Positions 20,221 to 29,591 of a stretch of DNA of 59,941 bases are shown piece by piece (the stretch's first letter is position 1; every line of letters begins with the position of its first letter). The position numbers and the translations under genes were made by a program. The notes under the pieces are model-generated. The model had not been told where the DNA came from. It saw only the letters and a program-made list of their open reading frames with translations, and made no database searches. This DNA is from Bisporella sp. PMI_857 (taxonomy: Eukaryota > Ascomycota > Leotiomycetes > Helotiales > Helotiaceae): NCBI GenBank assembly GCA_021307315.1, contig JAJSPD010000139.1, forward strand, positions 1 through 59,941, written 5' to 3'.

Positions 20221-20312
20221 AACAAACAAACAAACTTTTCCGGAGTAGGTCCCGTGCTTTGCACGGCCCTTTAGTTAGACGTTAAATAGAAAAACAAACA
20301 AACAAACAAACT
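20221..20312. repeat. AAAC/CAAA microsatellite tracts
   Basis: Two short runs of ACAAACAAACAAACTT (20221-20236 and 20293-20312) flank a 57-bp spacer. This is simple sequence with no coding potential. Confidence 0.6.
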
Positions 20313-20399
20313 TAGCAACCGTATTGCAAACTTCTGTACAAAACCATTGCCTTTAAACTCGTCGTTATTCTTTTGCAATAGCGCTCCTAGGTGCGTTGT

Positions 20400-20710
20400 C
20401 GTTCTTTCTCGGTTCTGAGAATTCATCTCGTTCAGCGCACTTTAGCCAATACGCAAGGTTCGCCGGTGGGCCAGGCTTGTCGGGGTTGCTGTGGTGAAAG
20501 CTTTTAGAAGCTAACGGGCTATTTGCTAGAACAGCCGCAGGGTACTATACAGGGTCGTTATATTTTCCTTTCCATTTGATTCGGTATTTTAGCGTTTTAT
20601 TAACACGTCGAACAGCTAGTAACTTTTGAACCTTGTACTTTTTAGCGTTATTTACGATAATAGCGGTGACTCCGGTTCTTTTAACCAGGCAACGGGTTGT
20701 TTGTAGCTTT
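20400..20710 (-). pseudogene. Decayed gypsy chromodomain fragment
   Basis: Minus-strand blocks KVQKLLAVRRVNKTLKYRIK, WKGKYNDP and a proline-rich tail (NPDKPGPPANLAYW) match the C-terminal chromodomain of Ty3/gypsy polyproteins. Stops interrupt the frame, and no RT or integrase remains nearby. It is unrelated in sequence to the intact element at 2373-8838. Confidence 0.6.
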
Positions 20711-20944
20711 GCGAAGTTTAACGTACGGGGTTAGCCTTAAGCCGATAGCTGGGCTTGGGGCTCGTTGCTTATATAATCTAACTCGACCACCAGGGGTTTC
20801 AATACATTGACTACCGGTAACGTACTTTATAAGTAACTTGATCATATAGGTTAAGCAACTTGATCACACCCCACCTATTTTGATTATTTAAGAACGATTA
20901 ACACAACAACAAATCAAATTAATTATTAAAAAACTATATACAAT

Positions 20945-22681
20945 CTAAGCTTCCTTTTGCGGGCATGTACGAGCTGTGTGTTCAAGTGATCTGCATAAAC
21001 TGCACATGCGGGGTGCTCGGTTTTGCGGCTGGGCTTGCGGACCCGTAACTCTCTCTACGAGCTGTAAATCAGCTTCTTGAACTCGATTCAACCCTTCTTG
21101 AACTGTTAAAACACCTCCTTGAGCAATATAAGACCTCTTTGTTGCTTTCTTCTTTTTTTGCCTAGCGTTTTCGGCCCGTAATTGCTTGTTTTCCTCTGTA
21201 AGAAGAACCGCAGAATGCATGACCATTTGACAACCTTTGACTAATTGGTTTAACGCTTGATTAGTCGGACTTGGTGGCGTAGTCGTACGACGGCTGATAT
21301 ATTCTTTAATTGCTTGAGCTTGAAACTCTAATTGAGAGACATTATGAGGTGTTTCGAGTATCCGGGGAGCTTGAGGAGAAGAAAGGTCTGCGGGTGGAGT
21401 TGGAGTTCGTACGTGGGTATTAAGCCTGGAAAACACTTGTTCTGGGTCAAAAGGAACGGGACCTGTAGCTGTAAAACCATTACGGACCGTATCTATAGCC
21501 ATAGACTCTTTACGGGCCGAAACGTAAGCCGTAAGGAAGTCTGGTTTATCAATATGGTTAAGCCCAACTCGCATATAATCCTCGATATACTGGCCGTAAC
21601 AACGTTTCAGAACTGCAAAACAGCTGACATCTAACGGTTGCAAAAGATGTGACGAATGTGGCGGCATACAAAGTGTAATAATATTGTGCTCTGAGCAAAA
21701 CAGATCAAACTCTGGAGTAGAATGACTTCCATGCCCGTCAAGAATTAAAAGACGATATACCCCTTTCGTACGGTCTTTTGTATGCTTCTCGAACACGTCC
21801 GTAAGCCAAGTAAGGCCTAGAGAGTCGTCAGTCCACCCTTTATCACTTAAAGCAATTGACCAATCCAAAGGAAGTACATTCGTGTACCAAGTCGAGATAT
21901 GCACTTTTCCTTCAAATATAATCATTGGCGGCAAGCTCCAGCCAGATGACGATATCGATTCAATAACTGTAACCCATTCGCGGTTTCCAGGTTGAACAGT
22001 TACAGGCCGACCAGCTCTTCGGAGCCCGTAACAACTTTTGCAGTTGATATAACACCTATTTGAACACCCGTTTCATCAAAGTTATATATATCCTCATCCA
22101 TAATCCCGTATTTAGCAATTATATTTCGTACGAGTCGAAACCAGTCCCGAAGTACTGCAGGATCTTCGCATTTAGCACGCTGATAGTCGTATTTGCGATT
22201 GTACTTCGATTTGAGAGAACTACAGTCAAACCTCGATATATCGGAAGCCTCGGTTCCACATTAGTATTCCGATATGTAGAGGTTTCCGGTATAACAGGTT
22301 CTAATATAGCTATTTAAACCCTGGAGTTCCAGAGGCTCACTCCGATATGTGAAGGTTTCCGATATAACGAGTTCCGATATATCGAGGTTTGACTGTATGT
22401 CGGCGTACGAAGTTGGAAGCCCAGCACTTGCCAACTGTAGGTAGAATGCCACTATTCGAAGCCGACCGTTTTTGAAGCAATATATTAGCCATTGTATGGA
22501 TTGAGCTTATTCTGACGGGTAGGCCTCGTTCATCCATTGACAATATCCACTTAACAAGAGCTCCTTCTTCTGTAAATGAGAGCTTGGTGTTTACGGCCCG
22601 TAAACATTTCCTTGCGCGTCTGTTCAAATAGAGGAAGAAAGTCACGTGGCCTTCAGAGAGTATAGGGCAAATAAATATCAA
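20945..22681 (-). pseudogene. pogo/Fot1 transposase (DDE_1), interrupted
   Basis: The N-terminal DNA-binding part is read from 22681 to about 22396 (LSFTEEGALVKWILSMDERG-type helix-turn-helix). A MITE splits it at 22223-22395. The catalytic domain then follows with Asp in NFDETG, Asp in LILDGHGSH and Asp in SHLLQPLD, giving the pogo-type DD35D triad. A one-base shift near 22010 separates the first Asp block from the rest. The C-terminus ends in a zinc knuckle, C-x2-C-x4-H-x4-C. The ORF 20945-21934 is the intact C-terminal part. It would cut and paste at TA sites if whole. Confidence 0.82.
22223..22395. mobile_element. pogo-like MITE inserted in the transposase gene (173 bp)
   Basis: Perfect 24-bp terminal inverted repeats start CAGTCAAACCTCGATATATC. 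They are bounded by the TA target site (22221-22222 and 22396-22397). The interior has further copies of the CCGATAT motif. It is non-coding. Its location inside another transposon makes it the younger of the two insertions. Confidence 0.88.
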
Positions 22682-23103
22682 TTGCTGAAGGTTATAGAAC
22701 CTAAACTACAGGAGATAATCCCTCTACTTATAGAGGTACGATACTCACATGTCATCACACTGTTGCCTACCGTTGCCTACCGTTGCCTACAATAGACTAG
22801 GTATGATCCTTAGACCTAGCCTGTTCAACAGCGTCCTCCTCGAACGCGATATTGAAGTCGAAAATGGGATATCGTACGCGCCCGCAGCTTCCTGTAAACT
22901 TGTGAAATGGCCATCGTGATAGGCCTGAAGTGCTAGAGTAATTCGCCCTCTTTATTAGCTGATTGATGAGCCATTGGTGGAGATGTGTAGAATCTAAGGA
23001 ATGAAAACGCGTCGATTTTGGTGGGGTATGATCAAGTTGCTTATAAAGCACGTTACTGGTAGTCAATGTAACGTATTCCACCACTAAGTGGCCCTTATCA
23101 CTA

Positions 23104-24429
23104 CAGTAGGGTGCAAAAAGTATCGGACCCCCCCCTTGTATGCCAAGAGCTTTCTATGCCTAATTCGTACGCGTCGACATGGCCGCTTTTTGAGAGGATT
23201 TTGTAAACAATATGGTGTTTTAAAGTTTTAATTCTCAATATTTAGTGTACCATCCCTCACTATCTATTACAGCTTGAACTCGATCCCCCATAGTAGTAGC
23301 TAATCTGTACAAAATCCCATTATCTATAGCATGCCATGCTTCCTGAGCACCTTTAATTAATGCATCTAACGTCTCATCCGTATCAGGAGCATGCTCAAGT
23401 TCAGGATGTAGCCTATACAGCTCTGCTTTCATTAAAGCCCATAGATTTTCTATAGGATTCAAATCAGGAGAATACGCAGGCCATGTCATGACTCTGATAT
23501 ACATCTCACGTAGAATATCCTTTACGATTTGCCCTCGATGTGGCCCTGCGCCGTCATGCATGAATTCCCCTCCTTCAACCATAATATCAGGAAGAAAAGC
23601 TTGATACAACGCTCTAATCACCCATGATGATACTCCTTGACGTGGAGCTAAAGAATCACCATCAAGAAGTACTAATCCCGTACGCCTATTATGCCCAAAT
23701 GCTGCCCAAAGCATCTTTTTTACTCCTTTGCCAGAAGCTTGAACTGGTTGTACGTCCCCTGCTCGTATTTGATCTTTTGGGCGTGTAAAAGTCCAAATAG
23801 GCTTTATTCCGACTCCTCTTTCTACAGTGCATTCGTCCGACCATGTAACTTTTTCCCAGTCATTCACAGTATAGTGTTGATAATCGATTGCCCACGTTAA
23901 TCGAGCGTCTGCGTAGCGTTGTTGAATAGCAGGTCGTTTTAATTGTAGCCACTTCCTTTTGTTCATTTCTCGTAGTAAGCCTTGAAAGGATCGCTTTTTG
24001 ACTACATCGTCAACTTCGCGCAATAGATCTCGCAACTTAATATGAGGATTCGTATGATTAACAATATCGTATACATGATCGCGTTGTTCGTCAGTAAGAG
24101 CACGACGTCGGCCAGAACGTGGTTTCGACGTAAAATTGGCCTGAGAGGATGCGCGTCGAACTACGCCTTTGATCGTTGATAGAGGTATCTCGGGGTATTT
24201 TTGATGAATTCGATTGTATGACCATTGAATAGAGCGTAGCTCACAGATTCGAGCCCTCATTTGAGGGGATACTTCACATCCACGAGCCATTGTAGCTGTA
24301 GCTGTAGCTGTAGAACGTGGTGTTGTTTACAAAATCCTCTCAAAAAGCGGCCATGTCGACGCGTACGAATTAGGCATAGAAAGCTCTTGGCATACAAGGG
24401 GGGGGTCCGATACTTTTTGCACCCTACTG
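23104..24429 (-). mobile_element. Intact Tc1-type transposon with 107-bp TIRs
   Basis: The two ends (23104-23210 and 24323-24429) are perfect inverted repeats of 107 bp beginning CAGTAGGGTGCAAAAAGTAT, and each even has the same 8-base C/G run. The TA target site is duplicated (23102-23103 and 24430-24431). One uninterrupted transposase ORF fills the interior. Perfect TIRs and an open ORF suggest a recently active, possibly autonomous element. Confidence 0.93.
23235..24290 (-). CDS. Tc1-type DD34E transposase (351 aa)
   Basis: Starts at an ATG (24290) and is uninterrupted. N-terminal helix-turn-helix regions (about residues 1-115) include a SGRRRALTDEQ-type linker that precedes the second DNA-binding helix set. 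Catalytic residues are Asp in WSDECT, Asp in MHDGAGPHR and Glu in SPDLNPIENLW; I count 34 residues between the last two, the Tc1-like spacing. Length is normal for the superfamily. In the family it binds the TIRs in the nucleus and moves the element by cut-and-paste into TA. All key residues are present. The only neighbours are its own TIRs. Confidence 0.93.
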   Translation of the reverse strand: MARGCEVSPQMRARICELRSIQWSYNRIHQKYPEIPLSTIKGVVRRASSQANFTSKPRSGRRRALTDEQRDHVYDIVNHTNPHIKLRDLLREVDDVVKKRSFQGLLREMNKRKWLQLKRPAIQQRYADARLTWAIDYQHYTVNDWEKVTWSDECTVERGVGIKPIWTFTRPKDQIRAGDVQPVQASGKGVKKMLWAAFGHNRRTGLVLLDGDSLAPRQGVSSWVIRALYQAFLPDIMVEGGEFMHDGAGPHRGQIVKDILREMYIRVMTWPAYSPDLNPIENLWALMKAELYRLHPELEHAPDTDETLDALIKGAQEAWHAIDNGILYRLATTMGDRVQAVIDSEGWYTKY

Positions 24430-24431
24430 TA

Positions 24432-25002
24432 AGTGGCCCTTATCACTACGTGGCCCATGCCAAGAATGACTAAAAATCGTTATTTTTCTACTACTATATT
24501 TCAGCATTTACTTAATAAAAAGCTATAAAATTGTAACATAATATTTTTGTAAGCTATACTTTAAATAGTTTTCAATTTAATTTAATTATTACTTATAGTT
24601 GTGGAAATATTAACAAAAATACAGTTTTTAGCCCTCAAATTTTATTATTTTAGTAACAACTAAAAATATTTGTATAAAAATTTAAATACAGCTTTTATGT
24701 TACTTAAAAAGCTTATTTATTAATTTTTACAAGTTTTAATTAAAAAAAGGCTACAATATAACAATGCAAAAATATCCATTTTCAGTGCACTCTTTGTCAC
24801 GTCGCGTGCTCCCAAGCACACGTGACCCATATTAGGCGAGCTCCCCGAGCGCCTCGTGTATATATAGCCTGCTCTCCTCGAGCCCCTCTTCCTTCCTCAG
24901 CTATAGATTCTCGTATAGTACCACAGCTGCCCTCTGTATCTGTAGATCCACAGCTCGTGCCGTGACACTCTTGGCATGGGCCACTCAGTGATAAGGGCCA
25001 CT
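24432..25002. mobile_element. Inverted-repeat element (about 571 bp), AT-rich
   Basis: The ends AGTGGCCCTTATCACT and a subterminal TGGCCCATGCCAAGA are repeated in inverted form at 24968-25002. Bounding TA dinucleotides are at 24430-24431 and 25003-25004. An extra copy of the left end lies left of the Tc1 element (23082-23101), so the Tc1 element jumped into this element's terminal region. The interior is very AT-rich (24480-24780) and non-coding. Confidence 0.65.
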
Positions 25003-25486
25003 TAACAATCAATCAACCAGAATCAATCACACCAGCAAGAGCGTAGTCAATAGCTACTACGCCTTTTGCTACGTGATAGGCATTCCGACACTGTAGGCAA
25101 CCGAGAGTTATAGACCAGTTAGTAATACATTTGCCTTACCAGGGGGTACGTTAATAATTCTGACTAAGCGCAACGCGTACCCCCAAGCCTGTAAACACAG
25201 TGTGACCAGCCCTAAAGCACAGCGTAACCAGCCCTAAAACACACTGCGACTAGCCTGTAAATACAGCGCAACTAGTTTGTACACACACGATTACAAGCTT
25301 GTAAAGTGTTTAATATATTTGTAAAGACTTGTAAAAATACTTGCAAACTTCAAATTAATTTTATAAAATGCTTTTTTTTATTTTTTTTTATTTTTAAGCA
25401 ACATTTTTTATAATAATGCTGTTTTGCTTAAGATTTAATTAACTTGTAAAGCCAGTTTTAAGACCAATATGTAGTTTTAGTAATAG

Positions 25487-25793
25487 TGTCGGTCGACTGC
25501 ATCTCACGGGTCGCCGGGCAGACTAGTGATTTCACTTAGTATGCTCGTTGGCGTCAGGTGTAAGATGTATGTGATTGTTGTTGTGTTCTAAGTGTCAGAT
25601 GCCAGGGTTGATCAGCTTTACCACAGCACTATGCGGGCCAAAAAGGTACAATATCCGATGTCGCATGTCAGAAAGCTTATCCTACTACATATACCAGTAC
25701 GGAACCTGACACTAAGCTACGTGTCGCGAAGAGGTTGCAGGTCCCGAAAGGGACCCACAACTCTTCACGTGACTAGTTACATGGGTTCCAACA
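25487..25793 (+). mobile_element. Solo LTR (family of 1261-1441) with an internal insertion
   Basis: The 5-bp TSD AATAG (25482-25486 and 25794-25798) is perfect. Apart from an extra internal segment (25593-25713 plus a duplicated TAAG), the sequence matches the 181-bp solo LTR at 1261-1441. Confidence 0.88.
25593..25713. mobile_element. Small element (about 121 bp) nested in the solo LTR
   Basis: The segment is absent from the sister LTR at 1261-1441. It is flanked by TAAG on both sides (25589-25592 and 25714-25717) and has short inverted ends TGTCAG..CTGACA. It is non-coding. The family is unknown to me. Confidence 0.65.
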
Positions 25794-26147
25794 AATAGCA
25801 ACATTCGAAAGAGTCGGCAGTTAAAAGTAGTAATAGTAATAGTAATAATAATAGTAACTTTAAAATTAACAGTATATTTTTAAAAGAGTGCAGTAGCATA
25901 AAAATACGAGCAAAATACAAAGTTATTTAAGCTTTAGTTGTATAATAAGCTGGTTGCACTGTGTTTACAGGATGGTTACGCTGTGCTTTAGGGCTGGTCA
26001 CACTGTGTTTACAGGCTTGGGGGTACGCGTTGCGCTTAGTCAGAATTATTAACGTACCCCCTGGGGTACATGTATTGGGAGGGGGCGGATACGGATACGC
26101 CGGGGGGTCCGACTACACGTACATCCCATGTACGTTGGGTGTCGATA

Positions 26148-26847
26148 CACCTACACCATGGTGTACGTTTAAGTTTTTTAGTCAGCAGTTTCCCCCACCA
26201 AAACACCAAACACCCCCCTAAATAATTATTTTTACAGGCCTGAAAGCATGGTGTAAATGTACTGAACGCTCAACTTAACCACTTTTTACTACTTTACCAA
26301 AATGATCGCGCATCGCGTTTTGCATTTTTGTTGTTGGGCAGTAAAGTGCTAAGCTAGCTAAGCTGCTTTTTCAGCTAAATAAGCTTGTATTAAAAATTTG
26401 GGGCTGTCTGAAAATAGCTGGTTAAGCACAGTAAGCACTGTAAGCGCTGTAAGTACAGGGAATGCTACAGGCACAGTAAGCACTGTAGGCGCTGTAAGTA
26501 CAGGGGATGCTACAGGCACAGTAGACACTGTAAGCGCTGTACATACTGAAAGCGCTACACATATAGTAGACTTTATAGACTTTGTGGCAGTAAAAGTCAA
26601 ATATTTATTGTTGTAATGTAATTGTGTTTAACGGCGCATTAATTGCAAGCAAAATTACAGTGCAAATAAATGCAAAATGCGATGCGCGATCATTTTGGTA
26701 AAGTAGTAAAAAGTGGTTAAGTTAAGCGTTCAGTACACTTACACCATGCTTTCAGGCCTGTAAAAATAATTATTTAGGGGGGTGTTTGGTGTTTTGGTGG
26801 GGGAAACTGCTGACTAAAAAACTTAAACGTACACCATGGTGTAGGTG
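26148..26847. repeat. Inverted-repeat element with about 175-bp arms
   Basis: Long near-perfect inverted arms (26148 to about 26325 and about 26680-26847) include CACCTACACCATGGTGTACG. They are bounded by TA (26146-26147 and 26848-26849). The 350-bp centre holds imperfect tandem copies of a GCACTGTAAGCGCTGTAAGT-like unit (about 26425-26565). It is non-coding. It could fold into a large hairpin. Confidence 0.65.
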
Positions 26848-27045
26848 TATGAATCCCTATCCGTTCACGCCATGGCGTGGATTGATAATTCTGACTAAGC
26901 AAAATTACAGGGCTTTACAGCCTAGCAGCCTTTAAACGCGTACGCTAAACAACACTGCAGCCCCTATAATTATAGGGCGTGTACAGCCTATAAGGCCTTA
27001 ACCCGTTCGCTGAACAGCGCTAAATATAACAACTTTTAGTTATTT

Positions 27046-27853
27046 GTACGGCAAATGACTAGAATACCATCAAAAAGTGCCCAAAACCCTAGATTACCAC
27101 ACTTTTATTTGGAATAGGACTCAAATACCACTTTGATGGTATTTTAGGAAACTACCAAATTAACGATGGTATTTTAGGAAGAGTAGTACAACCACTAAAC
27201 AGCCTGTAGCACAACTACTAAACAGCTTGTAGCACAACCACCAAACAGCTTATAGCACAACCACTAAACAGCTTATAGCACAACCACTAAACAGCCTGTA
27301 GCACAACCATTGAACAGCCTGTAGCACAACTATTAAATAGCCTGTAGTATAAAATCGAAATACCCTAACTTATTTTAACCCATGTTATTGTAACAAACAA
27401 ACAAGTAACTAGCAAATGCAAAAGTAATAGTATTGTATTAATATGCTTACAACAGGTTAGGTTATACGCTCTTATAATAGCTGTAAGCCTGTAGCTGCTG
27501 TAATTGCAAGCCTGTAGCTGGCCATAAGCGGGGTGCGCCGTTTGCAGCCCAGAAACACTGTAGCTGAAGCCTGTAGCCGCGTAGCTGCAAGCCTGTAGCT
27601 GGCCATAAAGCGAAGTACACATTTGCAGCCCTGAAAGCACTGCAGCTAAAAACTTTAATCCCTCTCGTAATAAAACTTATTCTATATCTAAAGTTTTGAA
27701 CGGATTTTGGCTGTTACAGTAAACCGCCTGTATGACTAGATTACCATCATTCCATTGCCAAGACAAAACGATGGTATTTGAGTCCTATTCCAAATAAAAG
27801 TGTGGTAATCTGGGGTTTTGGTCACTTTTTGATGGTATTCTAGTCATTTGCCG
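27046..27853. repeat. Inverted-repeat element with internal minisatellite, upstream of the NRPS
   Basis: The arms (about 27050-27135 and 27765-27853) are inverted and contain GCAAATGACTAGAATACCAT. Between them lie about seven imperfect copies of a 24-bp unit (CAGCCTGTAGCACAACCACT plus 4 bases) at 27182-27355, then a second repeat family around TGCAAGCCTGTAGCTG (27476-27660). No ORF of note. The element ends about 560 bp before the NRPS start codon. Confidence 0.65.
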
Positions 27854-28412
27854 TTTTTATTAAGCGAAAACATACCTGGTGGGGAACATGAACCTACCTG
27901 GTCATCTACTACTCTGGCCAGCTCTCCAACTCCATAGAAACATATAGTCAATATATACAATACTTCCATATACCGTGCCCCTGATATATTAGTATCAGCC
28001 GCACTGTTAGGTACGGAATGGTTTAGATGAGTAGAATGATCAAATTGTGCTGTAATATGTGTTGGGTGTGTGTGTGTGTTGACGCTGATACCCCAGCCCA
28101 ACTTATCTACAGGAACCTTACGGCATGACAAGTAATGGTACGTGACAAGTCCTAGCCAGGTACGACAGTATCTGACACAGAGTGCCTTCTGCACACAATG
28201 CAGTCCAGTGTGTATATGGTGTAGCTATCTAGAACAAGATCGAGTTAGAAAAGATAGAAGACTTAGTAATAGCATAAGAAATCATATTTACCCAAGTACC
28301 CTAAAGGGGCGGGTGGCTTTTGTAAGAAAATAAGGGGAAACCAAACACAGGAATACCTAGGTCACGAACGACAACTCGGTCATTGCTTCTTGTAACCATT
28401 GAGACAGAACAC
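27854..28412 (+). promoter_or_regulatory. Presumed NRPS promoter and 5' leader
   Basis: About 560 bp separate the last repeat element from the NRPS ATG. The stretch has a short (GT) run at about 28068-28080 and no convincing gene. I cannot identify a TATA box or bZIP-binding palindrome with confidence. The frame is open from 28326, so an additional upstream exon cannot be excluded. Confidence 0.4.
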
Positions 28413-29591
28413 ATGGGTTTATTTAAATTTGACATGTCTCCCCAGGAGCATACGGCTTCAGACAGGGACATGCGGAAAGGTGTTGAGGAAGTAGAGGAAG
28501 TTTACGAATGCGCACCAGTGCAAGAAGGAATGCTTGTGGGCGAATTGTCCAAATTAGGCACGGTCTACAACAGTATTAAGGACATTCTTGTAACAGCAGG
28601 AGACGGAGCCCAAAAGATCGATGTGTTCAAACTACGCCAGGCGTGGCAGCAGGTCGTAGACCGCCACTCTATTCTACGAACTGTATTTGTTGAGAGTGTT
28701 GGGTCCGACCGCCTCTTCGATCAAGTGGTCCTAAGAAAAACAGAGCCAGCTATCGTCGAGGTTAAGGTTTCTGGCTCGCAGCACGACCTAAGATCGCTTT
28801 CTAACATCCCAGATGAGCTGTCTTTCGTCGGCAAGGGTCCGCCTCATCGCCTGACCATCTTCACGGGTAATGATACAGAGGTTCTCTGCCGCCTGGAGAT
28901 CAACCACACCATTAGTGATGGTACATCTTCTGCAATCATCCTGCGCGACTGGGCCCGGGCTTACGCAGGCACACTCCCACAGGCTGAGGCACCGCGCTAC
29001 AGCAGATACATCGCATTCTTGCAGAAACAGGACAACGAAGCGCACCTCCACTACTGGCGCGAGCTGTTGTATGGCATAGAGCCGTGCTACTTCCCATCTA
29101 TGGTCGACACAACAGCAGCTAAGCTGGACACCGAGCACTCGGTGCTCGTCCCAGACATACAGAGTTCAGATCTGCGCGCCTTCTGCCGGAAGCTAGGGGT
29201 CACGTTGTTCAATGTGATGCAAGTCGCCTGGGCGCTAGTTCTCCGCAGCTATACTGGGATGGATGACGTGTGCTTTGGTTACTTGACGTCGGGGCGAGAC
29301 CTGCCAATTGATGGGGTGGAAGATATGGCTGGACCTTTGATCAACATGCTGACGTGTCGGGCACAGCTTAACCGCTCTTGCTCAGTAGCTGATTTGATCA
29401 ACGAACTCCAAGAGCAGTATTACGACAGCAATGGGCATCAAACAACTTCGTTAGGAAGTGTTCAGCGCGCACTCAAATTATCAGGAGCTCGACTTTTCAA
29501 CTCAATCATAAATGTGCAACACTCTCGAAGTGGCGGATCTAGCAACGTCAAAGTGTCTTTTAAGCCCATCGGGAGCCGTGAAAATGATGAG
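28413..29591 (+). CDS. NRPS exon 1: N-terminal condensation domain C0
   Basis: The protein begins with a C domain, with no A or T domain before it. I chose the ATG at 28413; the frame is open back to 28326 but has no earlier ATG. The first 70 or so residues (to about nt 28633) are unlike the other C domains ([11 protein letters not shown] instead of [11 protein letters not shown]). From [17 protein letters not shown] onward the sequence is almost identical to C1-C5. The active-site motif is NHTISDG; the catalytic second His and the Asp-Gly are present. C0 could accept an acyl starter or a peptide from another synthetase, or it could be a relic of a lost first module. The exon ends in phase 0 at a 60-bp intron, 29592-29651. 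Confidence 0.88.

Larger units (their letters stand above)
20805..23068 (-). mobile_element. pogo/Fot1-like DNA transposon (broken)
   Basis: Terminal inverted repeats begin CATTGACTACC and continue for about 45 bp (with a small duplication inside the left one). They are bounded by TA (20803-20804 and 23069-23070). The element is 2,264 bp including a later MITE insertion of 173 bp. It carries one transposase gene on the minus strand with a frameshift, so it is not autonomous now. Confidence 0.82.
25140..26065. repeat. Inverted-repeat element with about 90-bp arms, hosting a solo LTR
   Basis: The arms (about 25140-25235 and 25970-26065) are near-perfect inverted repeats including GGGGGTACGTTAATAATTCT. 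The interior is AT-rich, contains (TTTTA)-like runs and has been entered by the solo LTR at 25487-25793. No transposase is seen. A related arm occurs at about 56540-56728. Class and TSD are undetermined. Confidence 0.65.

Noticed and set aside
26358..26616. Thr/Val-rich ORFs on both strands (80 and 72 aa)
   Set aside because: They simply translate the tandem repeats in the inverted-repeat element.
27182..27355. Regular 24-bp repeats considered as a CRISPR-like array
   Set aside because: The units are adjacent without spacers, vary in sequence and lie inside a eukaryotic inverted-repeat element. It is a minisatellite.
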